Source of the DNA: Streptomyces sp. SID5910
Lineage (GTDB): Bacteria > Actinomycetota > Actinomycetes > Streptomycetales > Streptomycetaceae
Reading direction: 5' to 3'
Length of the DNA: 64,000 bases
NCBI RefSeq assembly: GCF_009862125.1
Contig: NZ_WWHX01000901.1
Span: forward strand, 1 to 64,000
Shown here piece by piece: positions 34,461 through 43,887 of this stretch (positions are counted from its first letter, which is position 1; every line of letters begins with the position of its first letter). Under the pieces are notes generated by a model. That model was not told the origin of the DNA and ran no database searches. It worked only from the letters and a program-made list of their open reading frames with translations. The position numbers and the translations under genes are program-made.

Positions 34461-36716
34461 TCAGGGGCCGATGCCGCCGTTGCCCTGGCCCTGGAAGAGG
34501 TCGCCCCAGGCGCCGCCCGGGAAGCCGCCGTCGCCGCCGTTGTCGCCGCCGTCGCCGTTGTTCCCGTCGTGCCGGCCGCCGCCGTCGCCCTTGTCTCCCT
34601 TGTCGCCCTTGTCGCCCTTGTCCTTGTCTTTGTCCTTGCCCTTGTCGGCGTCGGGGATGTCGACGAGGTTGAAGTCGGGGGCGGGCTTGCCCTCCAGCGC
34701 GCCGGACATCATGTCCCGCCAGATCGGTCCGGGCACCGCGCCACCGAAGACCTTGTCGTACGGGACGCCGCCGATGGTGATGTTCACCATCTGCCGGTCG
34801 TGCTTCGGGTCACCGACCCACACGGCACCGGCGAGGTTGGGCGTGTAGCCCACGAACCAGGCCGCGTAGCGCTCGTCGGTTGTACCGGTCTTGCCCGCGC
34901 TCGCCCGGCTGCCGAGACCGGCCTGCGTACCGGTACCGTCCTCGACGACGCCCTTGAGCAGCGTGTTGACGGTGTCGGCCGTGGTCTCCGACATGGCGCG
35001 CGAGCACGTGGACTTCGGGACCTGGAGCGACTTCTTCTTGTTGCCGATCCGCTGGCTGATCGACTCGATGGCGACCGGCGTGCAGTACATGCCGCGCGAG
35101 GCGAAGGTCGCGTACGCGCTCGCCATGGTCAGCGGGGACACCTCGGTGACGCCGAGGGCGATGGACGGGGTCTGCTCCAGCTTCTTGCCGTTGGCGCGCG
35201 CGACGCCCATCTTCTCGGCCATCTGCGTCACCGGGCAGACGCCGATGTCGCTGATCATCTGCACGTAGTAGGTGTTGACCGACTTGGCGGTCGCTTCCTT
35301 CATGTCGTACGGGCCGACCTCGGTCTCGTTCTCGTTGGTCAGCTCGACGCCCGGCTCGTTCCACGACTTGCCGTCGCAGGCCGCGACCGGGGCCGGGTAG
35401 TCCATCTTGTACGGCGAGGAGTACGACTTCGTCGCGGGCATCCCGCCCTCGAGGGCCGCCGCGGCCACGATCGGCTTGAACGTCGAACCCGGCTGGAAGC
35501 CGCCGCCGCCGCCCATGGCCTGGTTCACCGACAGGTTGAGCGTCGTCTCGTGCTGCTTGGCGTCGACACCGTACGGGCGGGACTGGCCCATCGCGACGAT
35601 CTTGCCGGTGCCGGGCTGGACGATGGTCGCGGCGGTCGCCACGTCGTCACCCGAGTTGACGTGGTCCTTGATCGACTGCTGCACCGACTTCTGGGCCCGC
35701 GGGTCGAGCGTCGTGCGGATCGTCAGGCCGCCCTGGTTCCAGACCTTGGCCCGGGCCTCCTTGGTCTTGCCGAAGACCGGGTCGGTCAGGAACACCGAGC
35801 GCACGTAGTCGCAGAAGAAGCTCGCGCCCTTCACGGCCGTGATGCAGCCGTTCTTGGGCCGGCTGACCTTCAGCACCAGCGGCGCCTTCTGGGCCTTGTC
35901 CGCCTCCGCCCGCGAGACGTCGCCGACCTCGGCCATGCGCGCCAGCACCACGTTGCGCCGCTTGACGGCCTCGGCCTCGTCGTTGACCGGGTCGTAGCGC
36001 GTGGGCGACTGGACGATGCCGGCCAGGAGGGCGGACTCCTGGAGGTTGAGGTCCTTGGCGCTCTTGGAGAAGTACCGCTGGGCGGCCGCCTCGACACCGT
36101 AGGCCTGCTGGCCGAAGAAGGTGATGTTGAGGTAGTTCTCCAGGATCCGCTTCTTGCCCAGCTCCTCCTCGACCTGGATCGCGAACTTCAGCTCGCGGAT
36201 CTTGCGGCCGATGGTCTGCTGGGTGGCCTGCGCGACCTTCGTCGGGTCGTCGCCGGCCTCCTCGACGAAGACGTTCTTGACGTACTGCTGCGTCAGCGTG
36301 GAGGCGCCCTCGGAGACGCCGCCGCTGCGGGCGTTCTTGTTGAGCGCGCGCAGCACGCCCTTCAGGTCGACCGCGCCGTGCTGGTAGAAGCGCGAGTCCT
36401 CGATGGCGACGATCGCCTTCTGCATGTAGGGCGAGATGTCCTTCAGGCCGACCACCGTGCGGTCGCGCGAGTAGACGGAGGCGATGGTGCCGCCCTCGGA
36501 GTCGAGGATGGTGGTGCGCTGGCTGAGCGGCGGCGTCTTCAGGTTGGCCGGGAGTTCGTCGAAACTCTCCACCGAACCCTTGGCGGCCAGCCCCAGCGCG
36601 CCCACGGCCGGCAACGCGATGCCGGCCAGGACGGCTCCCGCGAGCACACTGACACCGAGGAACTTGGCGGCCTGCTGCGTTGGCGACAGACCACCGCCCG
36701 AGCGCTTCTTTGGCAT
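34461..36716 (-). CDS. Class A penicillin-binding protein (transglycosylase/transpeptidase)
   Basis: A 751-residue bifunctional peptidoglycan synthase. One membrane anchor (about 18-45) is followed by the GT51 glycosyltransferase domain with the catalytic Glu in VAIEDSRFY (E106) and GASTLTQQYVKN. The transpeptidase has GSTFKP (active Ser, about residue 412), an SVN box and KTGTT (about 608). The C-terminal tail of about 65 residues is low complexity: Lys-Asp-Gly repeats, then Gly/Asn/Asp-rich. Position next to wblA matches the conserved Streptomyces order. The tail is probably surface-exposed and variable between species. Confidence 0.95.
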   Translation of the reverse strand: MPKKRSGGGLSPTQQAAKFLGVSVLAGAVLAGIALPAVGALGLAAKGSVESFDELPANLKTPPLSQRTTILDSEGGTIASVYSRDRTVVGLKDISPYMQKAIVAIEDSRFYQHGAVDLKGVLRALNKNARSGGVSEGASTLTQQYVKNVFVEEAGDDPTKVAQATQQTIGRKIRELKFAIQVEEELGKKRILENYLNITFFGQQAYGVEAAAQRYFSKSAKDLNLQESALLAGIVQSPTRYDPVNDEAEAVKRRNVVLARMAEVGDVSRAEADKAQKAPLVLKVSRPKNGCITAVKGASFFCDYVRSVFLTDPVFGKTKEARAKVWNQGGLTIRTTLDPRAQKSVQQSIKDHVNSGDDVATAATIVQPGTGKIVAMGQSRPYGVDAKQHETTLNLSVNQAMGGGGGFQPGSTFKPIVAAAALEGGMPATKSYSSPYKMDYPAPVAACDGKSWNEPGVELTNENETEVGPYDMKEATAKSVNTYYVQMISDIGVCPVTQMAEKMGVARANGKKLEQTPSIALGVTEVSPLTMASAYATFASRGMYCTPVAIESISQRIGNKKKSLQVPKSTCSRAMSETTADTVNTLLKGVVEDGTGTQAGLGSRASAGKTGTTDERYAAWFVGYTPNLAGAVWVGDPKHDRQMVNITIGGVPYDKVFGGAVPGPIWRDMMSGALEGKPAPDFNLVDIPDADKGKDKDKDKGDKGDKGDKGDGGGRHDGNNGDGGDNGGDGGFPGGAWGDLFQGQGNGGIGP

Positions 36717-37176
36717 GGGGGCAGCCTACGTTCTCATTCGCCGGACACGCGTATATGCCTTGGCCTAAGCTGCACTCAACTGTCACAGCAGTGAGGCCAC
36801 GTATCAATACGTCCGGCGACCCCGAATCGTTCCGGACCCGCTCGACTTTCTTTCGAGAGGCCCCGCTGGGGGGCGCGTTGGGGTGTACGAGCGCGTACCA
36901 CGGCGTGGGGGATGCGTGTCCGTATCCACCTTGTGTGTCACTTGGTGTCCGTTGTGGCGCAGCAGAGATGACCCGAATGCCGGGATCGTCACGCATGTCG
37001 CCAGCTCACTCCCCCGGGTGATCTGCCGCTTACGCATAGTCCGTTCGGGCCATTCAAGATTGGGCCCGAAGGGGGTGTTGCGCTGTGCCCACCTTCCGTA
37101 ACGTCCTCAACTGGCGGCGGTGAATATGCCGCTGCCGCCGTGGGGGAGCCTCGATTCGGGAGAGGACGGCGCCGGT
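36717..37176. promoter_or_regulatory. 460-bp divergent control region of the PBP gene and wblA
   Basis: No gene is seen. The region is less GC-rich than its neighbours. An 8-bp inverted repeat TTCGGGCC/GGCCCGAA spans about 37046-37071 ahead of wblA. The long leader fits a gene under developmental control. If wblA starts at GTG 37120 or ATG 37126 instead, the region is shorter. Confidence 0.5.
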
Positions 37177-37515
37177 ATGGGCTGGGTAACCGACTGGAGT
37201 GCGCAGGCCGCCTGCCGCACTACCGATCCGGACGAACTGTTCGTTCAGGGAGCAGCGCAGAACAGGGCCAAGGCGGTGTGCACCGGATGCCCGGTACGCA
37301 CCGAGTGCCTGGCCGACGCGCTCGACAACCGCGTCGAGTTCGGCGTGTGGGGAGGCATGACGGAGCGGGAGCGCCGCGCACTGCTGCGCCGGCGGCCCAC
37401 CGTGACCTCCTGGCGCCGACTGCTGGAGACGGCGCGGACGGAGTACGAGCGGGGGACCGGCATCGTGCCCCTCGACGACGACGAGGTCTACGAGAACTAC
37501 GCGGCCGTGGGCTGA
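37177..37515 (+). CDS. wblA: WhiB-like iron-sulfur regulator WblA
   Basis: A 112-residue WhiB-family protein. The four [4Fe-4S] ligands are C13, C35, C38 and C44 (CTGCPVRTEC), followed by the GVWGG turn (56-60) and a basic DNA-contact end (RRALLRRRP). It has the same length and gene context as WblA of S. coelicolor: PBP gene on one side, two ArsA-type ATPase genes on the other. WblA represses many antibiotic clusters and promotes development. ATG 37177 has GAGAGGA upstream; GTG 37120 or ATG 37126 would add 17-19 residues. Confidence 0.93.
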   Translation: MGWVTDWSAQAACRTTDPDELFVQGAAQNRAKAVCTGCPVRTECLADALDNRVEFGVWGGMTERERRALLRRRPTVTSWRRLLETARTEYERGTGIVPLDDDEVYENYAAVG

Positions 37516-37542
37516 GGCGGCCGCGCCCAGCGGTCGGTCGGG

Positions 37543-38889
37543 TCAGGCGCCGGGTTCGGGCAGCTCGGGCCGGACCCTCGCGAGGCGGACGCCGATGTCC
37601 CGCAGCCCCGCGAGGTCGTGCACGTCACCGGGCAGTGCGGCCACTTCGGTGACTGCCACCTCGGGGTGACGCGCGGTGAAGCGGTCACGCGTGCGCTGCT
37701 CGCGGGCCAGCAGATGCATCCGCTCGGCGTGGAGCCTCAGCAGGTCCGCGGTGAGCTGGTCGACGGACCGCTCCGGCGTGTCCGGAGCCTCGGGGGACGG
37801 AGTCTCGGGGGACGGATCGGCGGGGGCGTCGGGGTCGGGCGCAGCTGAACTGCCGTCTGTGTCGGGGGAGTTACGAAGGCCAGCTTTCCCGTCGTCCTGA
37901 TCCACAATGCCGGGATCCTCAAGATTTTCCGCGGCGGCGAGCGCCCGCTCGGCCGACAGCCCGTCGGCACCGCTGCCGTGGACGCGGTTGAGCACCAGAC
38001 CGGCGAGCGGCATCTTCTCGGCCGCCAGCCGCTCCACGAAGTACGCGGCCTCGCGCAGCGCGTCCCGCTCCGGGGCCGCGACCACCAGGAACGCCGTCCC
38101 CGGCGCCTGGAGCAGCTTGTACGTGGCGTCCGCGCGGGTGCGGAAACCCCCGAACATGGAGTCCATCGCGGCCACGAAGGTCTGCACGTCCTTCAGGAAC
38201 TGCCCGCCGAGCACCTTCCCGAGGACGCCGGTCATCATCGACATGCCGACGTTCAGGAACTTCATGCCGGCCCGCCCGCCGACCTTCGCGGGGGCCAGCA
38301 GGACGCGGATCAGCTTGCCGTCCAGGAAGGACCCGAGACGCTTGGGCGCGTCCAGGAAGTCCAGCGCCGAGCGGGACGGCGGCGTGTCGACGACGATGAG
38401 GTCCCACTCGTCCCGCGCCCGCAGCTGCCCCAGCTTCTCCATCGCCATGTACTCCTGCGTGCCCGCGAAGCCCGCCGAGAGCGACTGGTAGAAGGGGTTG
38501 CCGAGGATCGCCGCCGCCCGTCCGGGATCCGCGTGGGACTCGACGATCTCGTCGAACGTCCGCTTCATGTCCAGCATCATGGCGTGCAGCTCACCGCCCG
38601 CCGAGTCGTCGACGCCCTTCACCCGGCGCGGGGTGTTGTCGAGCGAGTCGATGCCCATGGACTGGGCGAGCCGCCGGGCCGGGTCGATGGTGAGGACGAC
38701 CACCTTGCGGCCCCGCTCGGCCGCGCGCAGGCCGAGGGCGGCCGCGGTGGTCGTCTTGCCGACGCCGCCCGAACCGCAGCACACCACGATGCGCGTCTTC
38801 GGGTCCTCAAGCAGCGGATCGACGTCGAGCACCCGCGCGGCGGCCAGACGGCGCCCGCCCTCCCCCCGCCGGTCCGGTTCCGGACTCAT
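37543..38889 (-). CDS. ArsA/GET3-like ATPase, second subunit
   Basis: A 448-residue P-loop ATPase of the anion-pump/GET3 group. The deviant Walker A is CCGSGGVGKTTTAA, then LTIDPARRLAQ and VVDTPPSRSALDFLD. An insert rich in Pro, Asp and Ser (about 335-375) precedes a C-terminal extension. ATG overlaps the other ATPase gene's stop by four bases. Always found as a pair next to wblA. Role in Streptomyces not settled; arsenite transport is unlikely since no arsB is present. Confidence 0.9.
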   Translation of the reverse strand: MSPEPDRRGEGGRRLAAARVLDVDPLLEDPKTRIVVCCGSGGVGKTTTAAALGLRAAERGRKVVVLTIDPARRLAQSMGIDSLDNTPRRVKGVDDSAGGELHAMMLDMKRTFDEIVESHADPGRAAAILGNPFYQSLSAGFAGTQEYMAMEKLGQLRARDEWDLIVVDTPPSRSALDFLDAPKRLGSFLDGKLIRVLLAPAKVGGRAGMKFLNVGMSMMTGVLGKVLGGQFLKDVQTFVAAMDSMFGGFRTRADATYKLLQAPGTAFLVVAAPERDALREAAYFVERLAAEKMPLAGLVLNRVHGSGADGLSAERALAAAENLEDPGIVDQDDGKAGLRNSPDTDGSSAAPDPDAPADPSPETPSPEAPDTPERSVDQLTADLLRLHAERMHLLAREQRTRDRFTARHPEVAVTEVAALPGDVHDLAGLRDIGVRLARVRPELPEPGA

Positions 38890-39863
38890 GCGATCCCCTG
38901 CTTCCGCAGCTCGTGGGCCAGTTCGTACAGGCCCGCCAGATCCATTCCCTCGGCGAACAGCGGCAGTTCGTGCAGCGGCAGGTCCAGTGCGCCCAGGACC
39001 GCCCGCTGCTCCTGCTCCAGCGCGTACCGCTCCGCGTACTCGTCGGCCTGCGCCAGCAGCGGGTCCACCAGCCGCTCGGCGTGCCCGCCCCGCCGCGCCC
39101 CGCCGAGCCCGGCCCCGGACAGGGACCGCGCGATCGCCGCGCGCGGTGTGCTCCGTACGAGTTCCAGGTCGGTCGCGTCCAGCAGCGCGGGGCGGGCCAT
39201 GTTCACGATGACCCGGCCCACCGGCAGCCGGGCGGCGCGCAGCTCGGCGATGCCGTCCGCGGTCTCCTGGACCGGCATCTCCTCCAGCAGCGTCACCAGG
39301 TGCACGGCCGTCTCCCGCGACTTCAGCACCCGCATCACGGCCTGCGCCTGATTGTGTATCGGGCCGACCTTGGCGAGCCCCGCGACCTCGTCGTTCACGT
39401 TGAGGAAGCGCGTGATGCGTCCGGTGGGGGGCGCGTCCATGACGACGTAGTCGTACGCGAAGCGCCCGCTCCTGTCCTTGCGCCGGACCGCCTCGCAGGC
39501 CTTGCCGGTCAGCAGGACGTCTCTGACCCCGGGCGCGATGGTGGTCGCGAAGTCGATCGCGCCGAGCTTCTTCAGGGCCCGGCCGGCGCTGCCCAGTTTG
39601 TAGAACATCTGGAGGTAGTCCAGAAGGGCCAACTCGGGGTCGATGGCCAGGGCGTACACCTCCCCGCCCCCGGGAGCGACGGCGATCTTCCGTTCCTCGT
39701 AAGGCAGCGCCTCCGTTTCGAAGAGCTGCGCGATGCCCTGGCGACCCTCGACCTCGACGAGAAGCGCGCGCTTCCCCTCGGTGGCCAGGGCCAGCGCGAG
39801 GGCCGCGGCCACCGTGGTCTTGCCGGTACCGCCCTTGCCACTGACGACCTGGAGCCTGCTCAC
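38886..39863 (-). CDS. ArsA/GET3-like ATPase, first subunit
   Basis: A 325-residue ATPase starting at GTG 39863, directly with VSRLQVVSGKGGTGKTTVAAALALALA (Walker A GKGGTGKTT at 9-17). VEVEGRQGIAQLFE and VVMDAPPTGRITRFLN are the further nucleotide motifs. Upstream partner of the second ATPase, coupled by ATGA, presumably forming a heterodimer. The assigned start agrees with the length of the S. coelicolor homologue; there is no strong ribosome site. Confidence 0.9.
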   Translation of the reverse strand: MSRLQVVSGKGGTGKTTVAAALALALATEGKRALLVEVEGRQGIAQLFETEALPYEERKIAVAPGGGEVYALAIDPELALLDYLQMFYKLGSAGRALKKLGAIDFATTIAPGVRDVLLTGKACEAVRRKDRSGRFAYDYVVMDAPPTGRITRFLNVNDEVAGLAKVGPIHNQAQAVMRVLKSRETAVHLVTLLEEMPVQETADGIAELRAARLPVGRVIVNMARPALLDATDLELVRSTPRAAIARSLSGAGLGGARRGGHAERLVDPLLAQADEYAERYALEQEQRAVLGALDLPLHELPLFAEGMDLAGLYELAHELRKQGIA

Positions 39864-39969
39864 GTATTCGAGCGTAACCAGTCCGCCCGCGGAGTACGCC
39901 GGAGGCTGTGGAGAACGTGGCCGCGGTCGGCCGTCTGCCGGGTCCCGGGCAGCGGCTAGAGTCGGCCAC

Positions 39970-40131
39970 ATGACCAAGTGGGAATACGCAACCGTGCCGC
40001 TGCTCGTCCATGCCACGAAGCAGATCCTGGACACCTGGGGCGAGGACGGCTGGGAGCTCGTCCAGGTCGTGCCCGGGCCGAACAACCCCGAGCAGCTCGT
40101 GGCCTACCTGAAGCGGGAGAAGCAGGCGTGA
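39970..40131 (+). CDS. DUF4177 small protein
   Basis: A 53-residue protein, MTKWEYATVPLLVHATKQIL and then DTWGEDGWELVQVVPG, the compact beta-alpha-beta DUF4177 fold. It is coupled to the Rid-family gene by a GTGA overlap. Function unknown; homologues always sit beside the same Rid gene. Confidence 0.88.
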   Translation: MTKWEYATVPLLVHATKQILDTWGEDGWELVQVVPGPNNPEQLVAYLKREKQA

Positions 40132-40595
40132 GCGCCGTCGAGGAGAAGCTGGCCGAGCTCGGCCTGACGCTGCCCGAGGTCGTCCCGCCGCTGGCCGCCT
40201 ATCAGCCGGCCGTGCAGTCCGGCCCGTACGTCTACACCTCCGGCCAGCTGCCGATGGTGGACGGCAAGCTTCCGGTCACCGGCAAGGTGGGCGGCGAGGT
40301 CACGCCGGAGGAGGCCAAGGACCTGGCCCGCACGTGCGCGCTGAACGCCCTCGCCGCGGTGAAGTCCGTCGCCGGTGACCTCGACCGGATCGCGCGCGTG
40401 GTCAAGGTCGTCGGCTTCGTCGCCTCCGCCGCCGACTTCACCGGCCAGCCGGGCGTGGTCAACGGCGCCAGCGAGCTCCTCGGCGCGGTCCTGGGCGACA
40501 AGGGCGTGCACGCCCGCAGCGCGGTCGGCGTGGCGGTCCTGCCGCTGGACGCGCCGGTGGAGGTCGAGATCCAGGTGGAGCTCGTCCAGCCGTAG
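40128..40595 (+). CDS. RidA-family (YjgF/UK114) protein
   Basis: A 155-residue protein with the Rid signature: YVYTSGQLPMVDG, the catalytic-type Arg in HARSAVGVAVLPL, and a C-terminal VEIQVELVQP strand. RidA proteins hydrolyse reactive enamines from PLP enzymes. Starts at GTG 40128. It lies in a stable neighbourhood with DUF4177 and the ArsA-like genes. Confidence 0.92.
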   Translation: MSAVEEKLAELGLTLPEVVPPLAAYQPAVQSGPYVYTSGQLPMVDGKLPVTGKVGGEVTPEEAKDLARTCALNALAAVKSVAGDLDRIARVVKVVGFVASAADFTGQPGVVNGASELLGAVLGDKGVHARSAVGVAVLPLDAPVEVEIQVELVQP

Positions 40596-41034
40596 CGGGA
40601 CCGGGCGCGTCGGCGGGCCGCCGGGAAGGGTGGCGGGCGGTCGGGTGTGGTGCCGGGCTACCCGGCGTGTTTGCCGGGCGGTGCGCCGCCGGGCGGCTGG
40701 GCGGTTGCCAGGCAGGCGGGGGGTGCCGGGCAATCGGGCGGGCTTGCCGGGTTGCCGGGTGTGTTGTCGGCGGTCGGGTGTGTTGCCCCGTGTGTTTGCC
40801 GGACCGGGCGCGTCGCCGGGCGGCTGGGCGTGGTGCCGGGCGGTCGGGCGTGGTGTCGGCGGCCCGGACGCGTTCCCGGCGTCTTTGCCGGACCGGCAAC
40901 AAGCCTCGCCGCCGTGGGCCGCGGCCCCGCAGGATCGGTGCCGGTGCCCCGTGCGGTGCGGGAGCCGGCCCGGCCCCGGCCGGCGGCTCCGGCCCGTGCC
41001 GGGGCCGTGCCGACCGTACGTGTCAGGAGGAGCC
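40596..41034. repeat. 439-bp gap with degenerate GT/GCCGGG repeats
   Basis: Between about 40610 and 40900 the plus strand is a run of imperfect units built from GTGTGTTGCCGGGCGGTCGG and GTGGTGCCGGGCGGTCGGGC, with almost no A. No frame shows protein character. The remaining 130 bases lead into the epoxide hydrolase gene. No gene is supported here. Confidence 0.7.
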
Positions 41035-42072
41035 GTGCCCCAGCCGCCCGTGACCGACCCGGGAACCCGCCGCCCCGGCGGGAGCGCCGACCAGCCCGTC
41101 CACCGGCTGGTGCCCTCGCCCGCCGGACGCACGCACCTGGTGGAACAGGGCAGCGGCCCGCTGGTCCTGCTCGTGCACGGCTTCCCCGAGTCCTGGTACT
41201 CGTGGCGCCACCAGCTCCCCGCCCTGGCCGCCGCCGGGTTCCGTGCCGCCGCGATCGACGTACGCGGCTACGGGCGCTCCTCGCGGCCGGACGCCGTCGA
41301 GGCGTACCGGATGCTCGACCTGGTGGCGGACAACGTCGCCGTGGTGGAGGCCCTGGGGGAGCGCTCCGCGGTGATCGTCGGCCACGACTGGGGCGCGAAC
41401 ATCGCCGCGAGCTCCGCACTGCTGCGGCCGGACGTGTTCCGCGCGGTGGGCCTGCTGAGCGTGCCCTACACGCCGCCGGGCGGTCCCAAGCCCAGCGAGG
41501 TCTTCGCCGGCATGAGCGACCCCGCCGGGCCGTTCGCCGGGCAGGAGTTCTACGTCTCCTACTTCCAGGAGCCAGGCCGCGCCGAGGCCGAGATCGAACC
41601 CGACGTACGCGGCTGGCTCGCCGGCCTCTACGCCGCCCTGTCCGCCGACACCATGCCCGGCCCGGACGCACCCGACCCGCACTTCGTCGCGCCCGGCGCC
41701 ACGATGCGCGACCGGTTCCCCGCGGGCCGGCTCCCCTCCTGGCTCACCGAGGCGGACCTGGACGTCTACGCCGGGGAGTTCGAGCGCACCGGCCTCACCG
41801 GCGCCCTCAACCGCTACCGCAACATGGACCGCGACTGGGCGGACATGGCACCGCACGCCGGTGCCCCGGTCACCCAGCCGTCCCTGTTCCTCGGCGGCGC
41901 CCTGGACGCCTCCACGACCTGGCTGTCCGACGCCATCGAGGCGTACCCGGCCACCCTGCCCGGCCTGAGCGCCTCGCACGTCCTCGACGGCTGCGGCCAC
42001 TGGCTCCAGCAGGAGCGCCCCGAGGAGACGAACCGGCTGCTCACCGACTGGCTGACCGGCCTGCCCTGCTGA
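41035..42072 (+). CDS. Alpha/beta hydrolase, epoxide hydrolase type
   Basis: A 345-residue hydrolase. HGFPESWYSWRHQ is the oxyanion-hole motif, the nucleophile is Asp in GHDWGAN, and the catalytic His in GCGHWLQQE. An Asp nucleophile means epoxide (or haloalkane) hydrolysis rather than esterase chemistry. GTG 41035 has a perfect AGGAGG six bases before it. A lid domain spans about 160-260. Single-gene unit downstream of a repeat-filled gap. Confidence 0.88.
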   Translation: MPQPPVTDPGTRRPGGSADQPVHRLVPSPAGRTHLVEQGSGPLVLLVHGFPESWYSWRHQLPALAAAGFRAAAIDVRGYGRSSRPDAVEAYRMLDLVADNVAVVEALGERSAVIVGHDWGANIAASSALLRPDVFRAVGLLSVPYTPPGGPKPSEVFAGMSDPAGPFAGQEFYVSYFQEPGRAEAEIEPDVRGWLAGLYAALSADTMPGPDAPDPHFVAPGATMRDRFPAGRLPSWLTEADLDVYAGEFERTGLTGALNRYRNMDRDWADMAPHAGAPVTQPSLFLGGALDASTTWLSDAIEAYPATLPGLSASHVLDGCGHWLQQERPEETNRLLTDWLTGLPC

Positions 42073-42130
42073 CGCCCACCCGTCCCGGTGGCCACTCGAA
42101 CATCCGCCCGTCACCGGATAGCCTCCGGCC

Positions 42131-43042
42131 ATGGCGAATGGTCAGGCGAATGGTCAGTGGTACCCCCCGGAGTGGCCGGACCGCATCCGCGCGCTGGCGG
42201 ACGGCACGCTCAGCCCGGTCGTCCCGCGGCGAGCCGCCACGGTCATGCTCCTCAAGGACACCGGCACCGGCACCGCCGTCCACATGCTGCGCCGCCGCGC
42301 CTCGATGGCCTTCGCCGGGGGCGCGTACGCCTACCCGGGCGGCGGGGTCGACCCGCGCGACGACGACCGCGCCATCGGCTGGGCGGGCCCCACGCGCGCG
42401 TGGTGGGCCGACCGGCTCGGCGTCGACGAGGCGGGCGCCCAGGCGATCGTCTGCGCGGCCGTCCGGGAGACGTACGAGGAGGCGGGCGTCCTGCTCGCGG
42501 GACCCGCCGCCGACTCGGTGGTCGGTGACACCACGGGCGCGGACTGGGAGGCCGACCGGGCCGCCCTGGTCGCCCGGGACCTGTCCTTCGCGGAGTTCCT
42601 GGACCGCAGGGGCCTCGTCCTGCGCTCCGACCTGCTGGGCGCCTGGGCCCGCTGGATCACCCCGGAGTTCGAGTCCCGGCGCTACGACACGTGGTTCTTC
42701 GTGGCCGCCCTCCCCGAGGGCCAGCGCACGCGCAACGCCTCCACGGAGGCCGACCGGACGGTGTGGATCACCCCGGCCGACGCGGCGGCGGGGTACGACA
42801 AGGGCGAGCTGCTGATGATGCCGCCGACCGTCGCGACCCTGCGCGCGCTCGCGGAGTGCGGTTCGGCGGCCGAGGCGCTCGCGTCGGCGCCGGGCCGCGA
42901 CATGACGCCCGTACTGGCCCGGGCACGGCTGGTCGAGGGCGAGGTCGTGCTCTCCTGGCCGGGGCACGAGGAGTTCACCAAGCACGTCCCGGCCGCCGCG
43001 CCGGCCACACCTTCCGACCCGACCGGGGGAGCCCCCGCATGA
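42131..43042 (+). CDS. NUDIX hydrolase
   Basis: A 303-residue protein with a relaxed Nudix box: GGAYAYPGGGVDPRDDD, then AAVRETYEEAGVLL, with an insert of about 35 residues inside the box region, as in the NUDT7/RPP4-like and NUDT19-like (CoA) group. ATG 42131. Coupled to the following metallo-hydrolase gene by a 4-base overlap. Substrate unknown. Confidence 0.88.
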   Translation: MANGQANGQWYPPEWPDRIRALADGTLSPVVPRRAATVMLLKDTGTGTAVHMLRRRASMAFAGGAYAYPGGGVDPRDDDRAIGWAGPTRAWWADRLGVDEAGAQAIVCAAVRETYEEAGVLLAGPAADSVVGDTTGADWEADRAALVARDLSFAEFLDRRGLVLRSDLLGAWARWITPEFESRRYDTWFFVAALPEGQRTRNASTEADRTVWITPADAAAGYDKGELLMMPPTVATLRALAECGSAAEALASAPGRDMTPVLARARLVEGEVVLSWPGHEEFTKHVPAAAPATPSDPTGGAPA

Positions 43043-43881
43043 CGGACGCAGCAGCACTGCCCGGCCAGCCGCGCGGCGGTGTCCTCTCCGGGCCCGCCAC
43101 CACGCGCGCGGTGAACGTCCTCGCGCCCAACGCCTCCGCGATGACGCTGGACGGCACGAACACCTGGATACTCGCCGAGCCCGACTCCGACCTGGCCGTC
43201 GTGGTCGACCCGGGCCCGCTGGACGACACCCACCTGCGCAACGTGATCGACACCGCCGAGCGGGCGGGCAGGCGCGTCGCCCTCACCCTGCTGACGCACG
43301 GTCACCCGGACCACGCCGAGGGCGCCGCACGCTTCGCGGAGCTGACGCGCACGAACGTGCGGGCACTGGACCCGGCGCTGCGCCTGGGCGACGAGGGGCT
43401 GGCCGCCGGTGACGTGATCGGGGTCGGCGGGCTGGAGCTGAGGGTCGTACCGACCCCGGGGCACACCGCGGACTCCCTGTGCTTCCATCTCCCGGCCGAC
43501 CGGGCGGTCCTGACGGGCGACACCGTCCTGGGCCGCGGCACGACGGTGGTGGCCCACCCCGACGGCCGTCTCGGCGACTACCTGGACTCCCTGCGCAGGC
43601 TCAGGTCGCTCACGGCCGACGACGGCGTGCACACGGTGCTGCCGGGACACGGGCCGGTCCTGGACGACGCCCAGGGCGCCGTCGAGTTCTACCTCGCCCA
43701 CCGGGCCCACCGCCTCGCCCAGGTCGAGACGGCGGTGGAGGACGGCTACCGCACGCCGGGCGAGGTCGTCGCCCACGTGTACGCGGACGTCGACCGCTCG
43801 CTGTGGCCGGCGGCGGAGCTGTCGGTGCGGGCGCAGCTGGAGTACCTGGGCGAGCACGGGCTCATCCAGCTGCCCGACTGA
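43039..43881 (+). CDS. MBL-fold metallo-hydrolase (LACTB2-like)
   Basis: A 280-residue metallo-beta-lactamase fold protein. THGHPDHAEGA is the HxHxDH metal motif (about 96-103), PTPGHTADSLCF gives the next His, and VLTGDTVLG the bridging Asp. The C-terminal winged-helix-like part (residues 220-280) is the LACTB2 arrangement, linked to RNA or thioester hydrolysis. Overlaps the NUDIX gene by four bases and converges on crp. Confidence 0.9.
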   Translation: MTDAAALPGQPRGGVLSGPATTRAVNVLAPNASAMTLDGTNTWILAEPDSDLAVVVDPGPLDDTHLRNVIDTAERAGRRVALTLLTHGHPDHAEGAARFAELTRTNVRALDPALRLGDEGLAAGDVIGVGGLELRVVPTPGHTADSLCFHLPADRAVLTGDTVLGRGTTVVAHPDGRLGDYLDSLRRLRSLTADDGVHTVLPGHGPVLDDAQGAVEFYLAHRAHRLAQVETAVEDGYRTPGEVVAHVYADVDRSLWPAAELSVRAQLEYLGEHGLIQLPD

Positions 43882-43887
43882 CGTACG

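Noticed and set aside
34437..36794. 785-residue plus-strand frame over the PBP gene
   Set aside because: It is the antisense of an unmistakable class A PBP; composition rich in Gly, Arg, Val and His as in shadows.
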